NCBI GenBank assembly: GCA_964523675.1
Contig: CAZFZT010000101.1
Location: forward strand, 1 to 9,781
Source of the DNA: CAZFZT01 sp964523675
Lineage (GTDB): Bacteria; Planctomycetota; Phycisphaerae; Phycisphaerales; SM1A02
Reading direction: 5' to 3'
Length of the DNA stretch: 9,781 bases
The stretch's first letter is position 1; the number at the start of each line of letters is the position of its first letter. The translations under genes and the position numbers were made by a program. This document shows, piece after piece, positions 1-5,667 of this stretch. Under the pieces are notes generated by a model that worked only from the letters and a program-made list of their open reading frames with translations, was not told the DNA's origin and made no database searches.

Positions 1-24
1 AAAGTAGGTCATCGCCGACTTCAT

Positions 25-66
25 GAGCCGCCTCGGCCAAAAGACGAGGCGGCTCCTTTTCGTTTT
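25..66 (+). terminator. Rho-independent terminator of an upstream plus-strand gene
   Basis: An 11-bp perfect inverted repeat (GAGCCGCCTCG at 25-35, CGAGGCGGCTC at 45-55) with a 9-nt loop is followed directly by CTTTTCGTTTT (56-66). This is the classic GC stem plus T-rich tail, pointing rightward. It should end transcription of a gene lying to the left. The first 24 bases may hold that gene's last codons, since stops are present in two frames, but nothing there can be identified. It also separates the ABC gene at 260 from anything upstream. Confidence 0.85.
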
Positions 67-90
67 GCAACCTGTCGGAGTCAAGAGCGA

Positions 91-233
91 TTCACCACAG
101 AGGGCCACGGGGGGCCACGGAGAGGCGATTAAGTGGTGGACTGCGTCCTTACAGTGCTGCGCAGTTGTATTGATGTCCCGAGCGTGAGCGCTGACGCAAT
201 CGGTAGATCCTCTCCGTGGCCCTCCGTGTTTCA
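91..233. repeat. Intergenic inverted-repeat element 1
   Basis: The left arm starts TTCACCACAGAGGGCCACGG (91-110) and continues with a partial duplication, GGGGCCACGGAGAGG. The right arm (about 209-233) read on the minus strand is TGAAACACGGAGGGCCACGG followed by AGAG. The arms therefore form an imperfect inverted repeat around about 85 bp of unrelated sequence. The element fills most of the gap between the terminator and the ABC gene start at 260, ending about 27 bp before it. Its left-end TTCACCACAGAGG matches arm sequences of two other elements in this window. I see no convincing promoter or gene inside; a 61-codon frame here (133-318) looks spurious. Confidence 0.7.
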
Positions 234-259
234 ATCTGCTCTGTTATCCTGCCCGTTCC

Positions 260-1408
260 ATGACCGCGATTCATCTGCGGGGAATCACGAAGCGCTTCGG
301 CTCGACCACCGCCGTTGATGGCGTTGACCTCGTCATCAACTCAGGCGAGTTGTTCTTCCTCCTCGGACCATCCGGCTGCGGGAAGACGACGCTGCTGCGC
401 ATGATCGCCGGCTTCATTGATCCCACCGGCGGCTCCATCCACTTCGGCGAACGCGATGTCACGCACCTGCCGCCCAACAAGCGCAACGCCGGCATGGTGT
501 TTCAGAGTTACGCCCTCTGGCCGCACATGTCCGTCTTCGACAACGTCGCCTACGGCCTCGCCGTGCGCAAGGTGCCGCTGAAAGAGAAGCGCGATCGGGT
601 TATGGCTGCACTCCGCTCAGTCCGCATGGCCGAGTATGCCGATCGCAAGCCGAACCAGCTCTCCGGCGGCCAGCAGCAACGCGTGGCCCTGGCCCGCGCG
701 CTGGTCATCGAACCAACCGTGCTTCTGCTCGATGAACCGCTGAGCAATCTGGATGCGAAACTTCGCCTGGAGATGCGCACCGAGATCACGCGCATCTGCG
801 CCGAGACCGGCATCACCACCGTGTACGTCACGCACGACCAGAAAGAGGCGCTTTCGATGGCCAGCCGCGTAGCTGTTCTGAAGAATGGCCAGATCATGCA
901 GGTGGGGGGGCCGCGCGAGTTGTATGACAGGCCGGCTTCGCGCTTCGTGGCGGACTTTCTGGGTGAGACGAACTTCCTCGCAGCAGAGGTGAAGTCGGCG
1001 GATGAGCATCTTGTGCAGCTCGAAACGGCTGCGGGTCCGCTGCTCAGCGCAGCCGCGACGCCGACAACCCCCGAAGGCGGCAACGTCACGTGCTCGATTC
1101 GGCCGGAGCATCTGCGCGTGGTGGAGAGCAATAGTGGAGGTGAACCGCAGCCGCGCACAGGCGAGACACCTGTGCCACCGTCACATGCATCCGAACATGC
1201 ATCTGCAATCGCTTCGCCATCGCGGAATCGCCTGCAGGGCAAGCGTTTGCAAACGATCTATCTTGGCGAACATGCGCAGCATCTGGTGGAGTTGTCCGAT
1301 GGCACTGTGCTGAAGGTGCTGGAGATGCCGGCCGGCCACTTCGGCGAGCCGGGCGAGATCATCACACTCAGCGTAGAGCCGAAGGACGTGATTCTGCTGG
1401 CGGATTGA
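260..1408 (+). CDS. ABC transporter ATP-binding protein (PotA/FbpC/MalK-like)
   Basis: This 382-residue protein is the cytoplasmic ATPase of an ABC importer. The nucleotide-binding domain (about 3-235) has every catalytic motif: Walker A GPSGCGKT (36-43), Q-loop Q82, signature LSGGQQQR (134-141), Walker B VLLLDEP (154-160), D-loop SNLD and H-loop H192. The C-terminal region (about 240-380) is a TOBE-type regulatory/substrate-associated domain (for example CSIRPEHLRVV near 278-288). Length and layout fit the polyamine/iron/sugar ATPase group; the substrate cannot be decided. No permease or binding-protein gene is in the window: downstream genes are convergent and a terminator lies upstream. 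Residues about 291-322 look like an insertion carrying a TGETPVPP repeat. The ATG at 260 fits the usual N-terminus, but no Shine-Dalgarno sequence is evident. Confidence 0.93.
   Translation: MTAIHLRGITKRFGSTTAVDGVDLVINSGELFFLLGPSGCGKTTLLRMIAGFIDPTGGSIHFGERDVTHLPPNKRNAGMVFQSYALWPHMSVFDNVAYGLAVRKVPLKEKRDRVMAALRSVRMAEYADRKPNQLSGGQQQRVALARALVIEPTVLLLDEPLSNLDAKLRLEMRTEITRICAETGITTVYVTHDQKEALSMASRVAVLKNGQIMQVGGPRELYDRPASRFVADFLGETNFLAAEVKSADEHLVQLETAAGPLLSAAATPTTPEGGNVTCSIRPEHLRVVESNSGGEPQPRTGETPVPPSHASEHASAIASPSRNRLQGKRLQTIYLGEHAQHLVELSDGTVLKVLEMPAGHFGEPGEIITLSVEPKDVILLAD
1155..1175. repeat. TGETPVPP/GTGVSPV hairpin repeat, copy inside ABC gene
   Basis: GCACAGG (1155-1161) and CCTGTGC (1169-1175) form a perfect 7-bp stem around the loop CGAGACA, followed by CACCG. 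On the plus strand it is translated in frame as part of RTGETPVPP (residues 299-307 of the ABC ATPase); the opposite strand reads GGTGVSPVRG. A second copy lies at 2442-2462. From memory, this peptide signature recurs as a dispersed repeat in planctomycete genomes. Confidence 0.75.
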
Positions 1409-1477
1409 CAGATTGAGATTGAGCCGACCGCCAGGCCGTGGCACCCATGCGCCTCCTAGAAAGTTCAAGACTCCGAC

Positions 1478-1669
1478 TCACCCAATGCGGTCGTCCTTGT
1501 CGATGTCTTCATCGAGATGCTGCTCCAATCGTTCGATGAGGGTGCGCAGGAGTTCACGCGTCTCATCGAGGTCGCGCTCCAGCAGCGCGACGCGCGTTTC
1601 GAGTGTGTCGGCGCGCTCGCGTTGTTTGTTGATCTGGCCGTGTTGTATGAGGTCCCAGAGGATGCCCAT
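1478..1669 (-). CDS. Small coiled-coil protein of unknown function (63 aa)
   Basis: I do not recognise a characterised family. The protein begins MGILWDLIQHGQI and continues as one predicted amphipathic, charged helix (about 17-53) with leucines or valines at near-heptad spacing (L23, V27, L30, L34, L41, L44, L48) and an acidic end, so it probably forms a coiled-coil oligomer. It has no signal peptide or membrane segment. The start is supported by a GGGAG Shine-Dalgarno sequence (1678-1682) 8 nt before the ATG. That site touches the stop codon of the YdeI-like gene (1682-1684), so the two are probably co-transcribed. I recall similar short proteins opening with MGxLWDL in planctomycetes, but could not check. 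It ends 69 bp from the convergent ABC gene, and no strong terminator is visible in that gap. Confidence 0.65.
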   Translation of the reverse strand: MGILWDLIQHGQINKQRERADTLETRVALLERDLDETRELLRTLIERLEQHLDEDIDKDDRIG

Positions 1670-1681
1670 GTCTTCGTCTCC

Positions 1682-2311
1682 CTACTTCTTCTGATATTTC
1701 CAGTTCCGCGATTTGCCTTCGGCGATCCATTCCACGGCCGTGTTAACGCGCTTCTGGCGGGTTTCCTCGCGCTTGGCCTCGGTGATCCACTCGATGTACT
1801 CGCGCTTGTGCGAGGGCGGGAACTTGGCGAAATTCGCGGACGCCTCCTTCGACTTCTTGAGCGATGCTGCGAAATCCTTTGGCATCGGCAGCGGCGACTT
1901 CGCCGACTTCGCCTTTGGAACCTTCACGCCATCGTCGTTGAGTTTCTTCGCCTTCTTGATGATGGCGAGAACCTTCGCATCCGAGGGAAGATCATCAATG
2001 CTCGTGATCTTTGCCGGGATCGGCTCGCGGCCCGGCGCGCCCCAACTCATCTTTGTGGTGTTGCTGGTTGAAGCCGCCTTGCCGTCATCGAGGAGCGCGG
2101 CCTTCCAGAAGCCGACGACGCAGTGCTGCTTGAATGACGCCATGCTCGCAAACGGCCCCTTGTAATCGAACGACGGCATGCCCCACTTGATCGTCTCCGT
2201 CACGTCGGGGCAGCCCTTGTGCATAAGCGTGCGAAACTTCTTCAGCACCGGCTTGGCAAAGTCGGCTGATTTTTCGATGTATGCATCAACGCGCGGGTCT
2301 TTGGTTCCCAT
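1682..2311 (-). CDS. YdeI/OmdA-type protein with N-terminal DUF1801 domain
   Basis: This 209-residue cytoplasmic protein has two parts. An N-terminal DUF1801 (YdhG/YdeI-like) domain at about 15-115 includes the family-typical stretch TIKWGMPSFDYKG (40-52), the hydrophobic core HCVVGFW and LPSDAKVLAIIKKA. A C-terminal OmdA-type helical segment at about 143-200 includes MPKDFAASLKKSKEA, FPPSHKREYIEWI and the R/K-rich EAKREETRQKRV. A lysine-rich linker (129-139) joins them. E. coli and Salmonella relatives have been linked to antimicrobial peptide or bacteriocin resistance, but the biochemical role is unknown, so this is a family label rather than a function. It lies downstream of another DUF1801 gene, separated by repeat element 2, and just upstream of the small coiled-coil gene. 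A weak GGA precedes the ATG. Confidence 0.85.
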   Translation of the reverse strand: MGTKDPRVDAYIEKSADFAKPVLKKFRTLMHKGCPDVTETIKWGMPSFDYKGPFASMASFKQHCVVGFWKAALLDDGKAASTSNTTKMSWGAPGREPIPAKITSIDDLPSDAKVLAIIKKAKKLNDDGVKVPKAKSAKSPLPMPKDFAASLKKSKEASANFAKFPPSHKREYIEWITEAKREETRQKRVNTAVEWIAEGKSRNWKYQKK

Positions 2312-2350
2312 GATGTGATCCGTTTATGTTCGGTTGCGGTGCTTCAGGGG

Positions 2351-2509
2351 TTCACCGCAGAGGCGCAGAGGAGAGAAGTTGATGAACGTGCTTTCCTGGT
2401 TCGGCTTTGCGGTTATTGCATTGTCTTGGAGCAGAGATTTCGTACAGGCGAGACGTCTGTACCACCGTTGCTCATCTGTGTTGTGCTGTCTCTGCGCCTC
2501 TGCGGTGAA
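2351..2509. repeat. Intergenic inverted-repeat element 2 (perfect 20-bp arms)
   Basis: The arm TTCACCGCAGAGGCGCAGAG at 2351-2370 has its exact reverse complement at 2490-2509, so the ends are perfect 20-bp inverted repeats around 119 bp. The element occupies nearly all of the gap between two minus-strand genes. It starts 4 bp after the stop of the DUF1801 gene (2514) and ends 40 bp before the start of the YdeI-like gene (2311). A TGETPVPP-type hairpin is nested inside (2442-2462). If transcribed, the arms could pair into a long stem; whether this acts as terminator, processing site or nothing is unknown. Frames crossing it read FTAEAQRR-like peptides and are not genes. Confidence 0.85.
2442..2462. 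repeat. TGETPVPP/GTGVSPV hairpin repeat, intergenic copy
   Basis: GTACAGG (2442-2448) and TCTGTAC (2456-2462) pair around the loop CGAGACG, with one G-T pair at the loop end, followed by CACCG. It matches the copy at 1155-1175 in sequence and spacing. One stem pair changes from C-G there to T-A here, keeping the pairing. It sits inside inverted-repeat element 2. Confidence 0.75.
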
Positions 2510-2513
2510 TTCT

Positions 2514-3050
2514 TTATTTCGTTGATTTCTTTGACGGTGACTTCTTCGCCACCTTTCGCGCGGCTGTCTTCTTCTTTGTCTTCGCCTTCGCGGTCGTGGA
2601 CATGATCGCCTTCTCGTAGTGTTCGATGTACTTCTTTGCAGGCAGGCGTTTGATTGCTTCGCCGATCACTTCGAGCGCGAGGTCATCAACCTTCTTGAAG
2701 CGGATGCACGCCTTACCCATGTCGAGCCGCTTTCCGGTCTTGGCCCATTCCTTCTGGAAGCGCTCGAGTTCCGTCTCCGAGCCGTAGAGACCCATCATGT
2801 ACAGCGACATGTGGTTCTTCTGCGAGGCGAGGCCGGCGAAGGGGAGCGGTTCCTTGGGGTTGCAGTGATAGCCGGGCGGATAGACGCGGTGCGGCACGTA
2901 GTAGCCGATCATGCCGTATTGCATGCCTTCCTCGAATCCCTTCTTGTCAAGGTATTTGAGGATTGTTTTGCGCACGGCATTGATCGCATCGCGCCGATCT
3001 TTGGGCAGGGACGCGAGGTAGTCATCGACGGTTGTGGCTTTGCTTGGCAT
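2514..3050 (-). CDS. DUF1801 protein with lysine-rich C-terminal tail
   Basis: This 178-residue protein starts MPSKATTVDDYLASLPKD, typical of the DUF1801 family, and carries one such domain at about 5-145 (MQYGMIGYYVPH, SLYMMGLYG, GKACIRFKKVDDLALEVIGE). The family folds like YdhG/frataxin-type proteins; its biochemical function is unknown. The last 27 residues (152-178) are low-complexity and strongly basic (11 Lys, 1 Arg, many Ala/Thr/Ser, including KKSPSKKS), resembling histone H1-like tails. Binding to nucleic acid is a guess from composition. No signal peptide is present. The start fits the domain boundary, but no Shine-Dalgarno sequence is clear. It lies 72 bp after the SpoIID-like gene, and repeat element 2 begins 4 bp beyond its stop. 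Confidence 0.85.
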   Translation of the reverse strand: MPSKATTVDDYLASLPKDRRDAINAVRKTILKYLDKKGFEEGMQYGMIGYYVPHRVYPPGYHCNPKEPLPFAGLASQKNHMSLYMMGLYGSETELERFQKEWAKTGKRLDMGKACIRFKKVDDLALEVIGEAIKRLPAKKYIEHYEKAIMSTTAKAKTKKKTAARKVAKKSPSKKSTK

Positions 3051-3122
3051 GAGTTTGTCGTAGATGGTAGTGAGTCGGTGCGCTCGATGAATGAACGAAG
3101 GGGCTAAGCCGCACGCGGCGGG

Positions 3123-4631
3123 TCATGTGTACGCACGAGTGACGGTGGCGGTTGGGTAGAAGAACGCGAGGATGTTTTCGTATTGAAGGCCGTCCTGCGC
3201 AAGGGCTTGCGCGCCGTACTGGCAGAGACCTGCACCATGGCCGTAACCGTGCCCGCTGAAGGCGATGGTGTTGCGCCGCACGGTCGCCTCGAAGAAGCCG
3301 GAGCGAATCGAAGCCGCCCTTGTCGGCGGATGCAGCCCCTGTCCCGCGTAGTTGAGCGCGCGGCGAAGTGTTTCTGCGGGCAGGATGATTTCGAGGTTGC
3401 GAATGTCCTTGATGAGGTAACTCGTCGGCCGGCCGTGGGCGTTTTCCTGCGCAACTTCGATCAATTCGATCGGTGAAAGGTTGGGCAGATGCGGGTGGTT
3501 GTTCGCATTGCCAAAGGCGATGAGTCGGCGCATGACTTCGTGGCTGGCGCGCTCGACGGTCCAATCAGCATGTGGTGAGCCGGCGCAGGCGCATTCGCCA
3601 GCCCGGCCGTGGAGCGCGGGCGTGTCGTTGATGGGGTTGGGGCCGATGACATCGATGGCCCGCGCTGCCCTGCCGCCACAACAACTGGAGTAATAACCGG
3701 GCACGATGAGGTCATCTTCGGCAAGGACGTGGCCGCGCGTTATGGCGACCGCTTCGAGCGATGTTTCATGCGTTACCGCGCCGATATATGCTTGCGACGC
3801 CTGCGTGTTGGTCATGTCGAAGTGCCGGCGATCGAGGAAATAGGCGTGCTCCGAGATGGCGAAACTGCGCGCTGCGATTGCCTGGGCCGCATGCGTTTGA
3901 AGATGCCAGTGGTTGTAGAGTTCCCGCGCGAGCACGCCGGGCAGATAGGATTCGAGCGCGATGTGGTTGACGATGTCGAACGCGGTCGGCCCGATGTCGC
4001 TGCGGCTCACGAGGCGCAGCGAACCACCGTAGCGCCGGCCCTCAATCGCAATCGAATGTTCACTCGATGAAGCGCTGTCCTCATGATGGATCTCAACAGG
4101 ATCGATCCCAGTGAGAAAGGCGCGGAAGAATGTTGCATCAATGACTGCCCAGCCGTTGCGATCGATGAAGACAGCAAGTGGGCCTTCCGCGAACGATACC
4201 TGCGGCGTGGGAGTGTGTTGAACCAATCGCAGCCGCTGGCCCGGTTCACCGATGAGCAGCGGCCTGTCCCCGGACTGTGTCTCTTGCATGTTCGCGACAT
4301 CCGCTTCAGTGGACGGCCTGAAGCGCACGATGCGTACACGAACGATCGGTTCCTCGGCAGGGAGCGGCGGCCTTGTGGGGGGCGGCTCCGGTGTTGGCTC
4401 GGGAGGGAACGCGATCGGCTCGGTAGCAGGTTCATCGCGGGCCGCGACTTCTTCGGCGGGTCGCGATCGCCGGCGACATCCTGTTCCAAAGGCGCTGATG
4501 CCCAATGCAGCTGCGGCGCGAAGCATGAACGCGCGGCGCGTCTGGCCGTTCGTCAACGGAACTCGGTTGTCATCATGCGCTTCGCCGATACCTGTACAGG
4601 ATACCGCTCGCCGAGCGATCGGTTCGATCAT
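3123..4631 (-). CDS. SpoIID/LytB-type lytic transglycosylase, Tat-exported
   Basis: This 502-residue protein is predicted to cleave peptidoglycan glycan strands outside the cytoplasmic membrane. A twin-arginine signal (TRRAFMLRAAAALGISAFGTGC, 31-52, split as RRAFM and a hydrophobic stretch) ends in Cys52, suggesting a lipoprotein, though Gly at -3 makes the lipobox atypical. A Pro-rich linker (69-94) and about 120 residues of unassigned sequence follow. The SpoIID domain covers about 220-495: YLPGVLARELYNHW (229-242, with E237 where the family's catalytic Glu lies), AAQAIAARSFA, YYSSCCGG (313-320), a Cys pair CAC (347-349) before SPHADW, and the closing SGHGYGHGAGLCQYGAQ (459-475). In Bacillus, SpoIID acts in engulfment; in non-sporulating bacteria the family probably serves wall remodelling. 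ATG 4631 is favoured because it overlaps the previous stop (ATGA), implying translational coupling. Confidence 0.88.
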   Translation of the reverse strand: MIEPIARRAVSCTGIGEAHDDNRVPLTNGQTRRAFMLRAAAALGISAFGTGCRRRSRPAEEVAARDEPATEPIAFPPEPTPEPPPTRPPLPAEEPIVRVRIVRFRPSTEADVANMQETQSGDRPLLIGEPGQRLRLVQHTPTPQVSFAEGPLAVFIDRNGWAVIDATFFRAFLTGIDPVEIHHEDSASSSEHSIAIEGRRYGGSLRLVSRSDIGPTAFDIVNHIALESYLPGVLARELYNHWHLQTHAAQAIAARSFAISEHAYFLDRRHFDMTNTQASQAYIGAVTHETSLEAVAITRGHVLAEDDLIVPGYYSSCCGGRAARAIDVIGPNPINDTPALHGRAGECACAGSPHADWTVERASHEVMRRLIAFGNANNHPHLPNLSPIELIEVAQENAHGRPTSYLIKDIRNLEIILPAETLRRALNYAGQGLHPPTRAASIRSGFFEATVRRNTIAFSGHGYGHGAGLCQYGAQALAQDGLQYENILAFFYPTATVTRAYT

Positions 4632-5554
4632 TCGATCGTGCGAAGCGACAAGCCGTGTTCAGTCAGTTTTTCCTTGATCTCGGTGAGTGAGGTCGCGCCG
4701 AAATTTTTGACGCCCATGAGTTCGGCCTCGGTGCGCATCGCCAAGTCGCCGAGCGTTTGAATTCCGAGCATTTGCAGCGCCTTGCGGGCGCGAACTGAAA
4801 GGTCGAGAACGGAGATCGGCCGGTTGAGCACGGCTTCGCTCGCCTTGCCCTTGAGCTCGTTGTAAATCTCCTTGCGGGCGCGATTGAGCGGCCCATCCAC
4901 ACCCTGGCCCAGCCGCAAACCCTTCTGCGCCAGCATCGACTTGATTTCCACCAGCGACGTCTCACCGAAATTCTTGTAGGCGAGCAGTTCCGCTTCGCTG
5001 ATGCGCAGCAGGTCGCCCAGCGTACGAATCTGCATTTTCTTCAGGCAGTTTCGCGCTCGCACGGAAAGCTCGAAGTCGGTGACCGGGATGTCAAGCATGG
5101 CCGAGCGCTTGGCGAGATCGCGAGCGGCTTCCTCGTCGTAGAACATCGTCTTGGAGGCGACGACATCCTTCATGTACAGCCGGGCTCGAGGATGATTCGG
5201 ATCGGTGTCGAGGATCTGCCGCAGATATCGCTCGGCCCGGTTGGTTTCGCCGCGATCCTCGCAGATGACGGCCAGGTTGAGCAGCGCGTTGATATGCGGT
5301 TGGGGCCGGCTCACAAGCCGCTCATAAAGTGAAATGGCTTCTTCCTCTTCACCGAGCAGATCAAGCAGGTACGCGAGTTTGAAGAGGTATTCAGCATTGT
5401 CATCGAGCCCGACGGCAAGCCGCAGTTCCTCAAGCGCGGCCAACCGGTCTCCGGCATCGAGGGCTTCCATGGCCTTCTTGTAATGGGCGGCGGCGGCTTG
5501 GGGGTCCGCGCCGGATTTCGAGCCGATGACGGTATCGAGAATGCTTTGACTCAC
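4628..5554 (-). CDS. TPR-like protein with two RNA polymerase alpha C-terminal domains
   Basis: With a GTG start at 5554 this is a 308-residue cytoplasmic protein. Residues about 18-130 are helical TPR-like repeats (AAHYKKAMEALDAGD, AEYLFKLAYLLDLLGEEEEA, INALLNLAVICEDRGETNRA, with DPNHPRARLYM). Two helix-hairpin-helix domains like the RNA polymerase alpha-CTD follow: CTD1 at about 155-216 (ELSVRARNCLKKMQIRTLGD, KNFGETSLVEIK) and CTD2 at about 245-305 (DLSVRARKALQMLGIQTLGD, KNFGATSLTEIK). The alpha N-terminal assembly domain is absent, so it is not rpoA. A role in transcription through DNA or polymerase contact is inferred. GTG 5554 is chosen over an ATG at 5704 because GGAGAG (5560-5565) lies 5 nt upstream and the extra 50 residues look non-conserved and overlap the next gene. 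The ATGA junction couples it to the SpoIID-like gene. I recall similar proteins in planctomycetes. Confidence 0.85.
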   Translation of the reverse strand: MSQSILDTVIGSKSGADPQAAAAHYKKAMEALDAGDRLAALEELRLAVGLDDNAEYLFKLAYLLDLLGEEEEAISLYERLVSRPQPHINALLNLAVICEDRGETNRAERYLRQILDTDPNHPRARLYMKDVVASKTMFYDEEAARDLAKRSAMLDIPVTDFELSVRARNCLKKMQIRTLGDLLRISEAELLAYKNFGETSLVEIKSMLAQKGLRLGQGVDGPLNRARKEIYNELKGKASEAVLNRPISVLDLSVRARKALQMLGIQTLGDLAMRTEAELMGVKNFGATSLTEIKEKLTEHGLSLRTIE

Positions 5555-5559
5555 AAGTG

Positions 5560-5565
5560 CTCTCC
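5560..5565 (-). promoter_or_regulatory. Shine-Dalgarno site deciding the GTG start at 5554
   Basis: GGAGAG on the minus strand (5565 to 5560) lies 5 nt before GTG 5554-5552. It is one of the few clear ribosome binding sites in the window, and it favours the 308-residue form of the TPR/alpha-CTD protein over the longer ATG-started frame. Confidence 0.7.
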
Positions 5566-5598
5566 GAGGTGCCAGGGTAGAGAAAATCCGAATCGCAC

Positions 5599-5627
5599 AG
5601 TGTATTGCGCTGGCGGCTGCGGGACAA
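5599..5627 (-). promoter_or_regulatory. Candidate sigma-70-type promoter for the TPR/alpha-CTD gene
   Basis: On the minus strand, TTGTCC (5627-5622) and TACACT (5604-5599) are separated by exactly 17 nt, each matching 4 of 6 consensus positions for -35 and -10 boxes. Transcription would begin near 5592, giving a leader of roughly 38 nt that includes the GGAGAG site. It lies in the 113-bp gap after the thioredoxin-like gene, the longest repeat-free spacer in the minus-strand series. With 4/6 matches in each box, a chance match cannot be excluded. Confidence 0.4.
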
Positions 5628-5667
5628 ACGCTAACCGGGGGAGTGCCGATGAACTGCCATGCTCCGC

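Noticed and set aside
133..318. 61-codon frame upstream of the ABC gene
   Set aside because: It spans repeat element 1 and overlaps the true ABC start in another frame; there is no Shine-Dalgarno sequence and no protein-like pattern.
550..1242. 230-codon minus-strand open frame inside the ABC gene
   Set aside because: It is antisense to a fully conserved ABC ATPase, rich in Ser/Arg/Cys, and has no recognisable domain. It is the usual long antisense frame of GC-rich DNA, though it happens to contain the GGTGVSPV reading of the repeat.
1409..1477. Possible bidirectional terminator or third repeat type between convergent genes
   Set aside because: Only a 4-bp stem (GCCA/TGGC) without a T-tract is visible. 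The GGCGCATGGGTGCCACGG string resembles a repeat I vaguely recall from planctomycetes, but no second copy is in the window.
2315..2605. Plus-strand open frame reading FTAEAQRR
   Set aside because: The peptide is just the translation of repeat element 2 and its neighbour gene's antisense; such frames recur wherever this repeat occurs.
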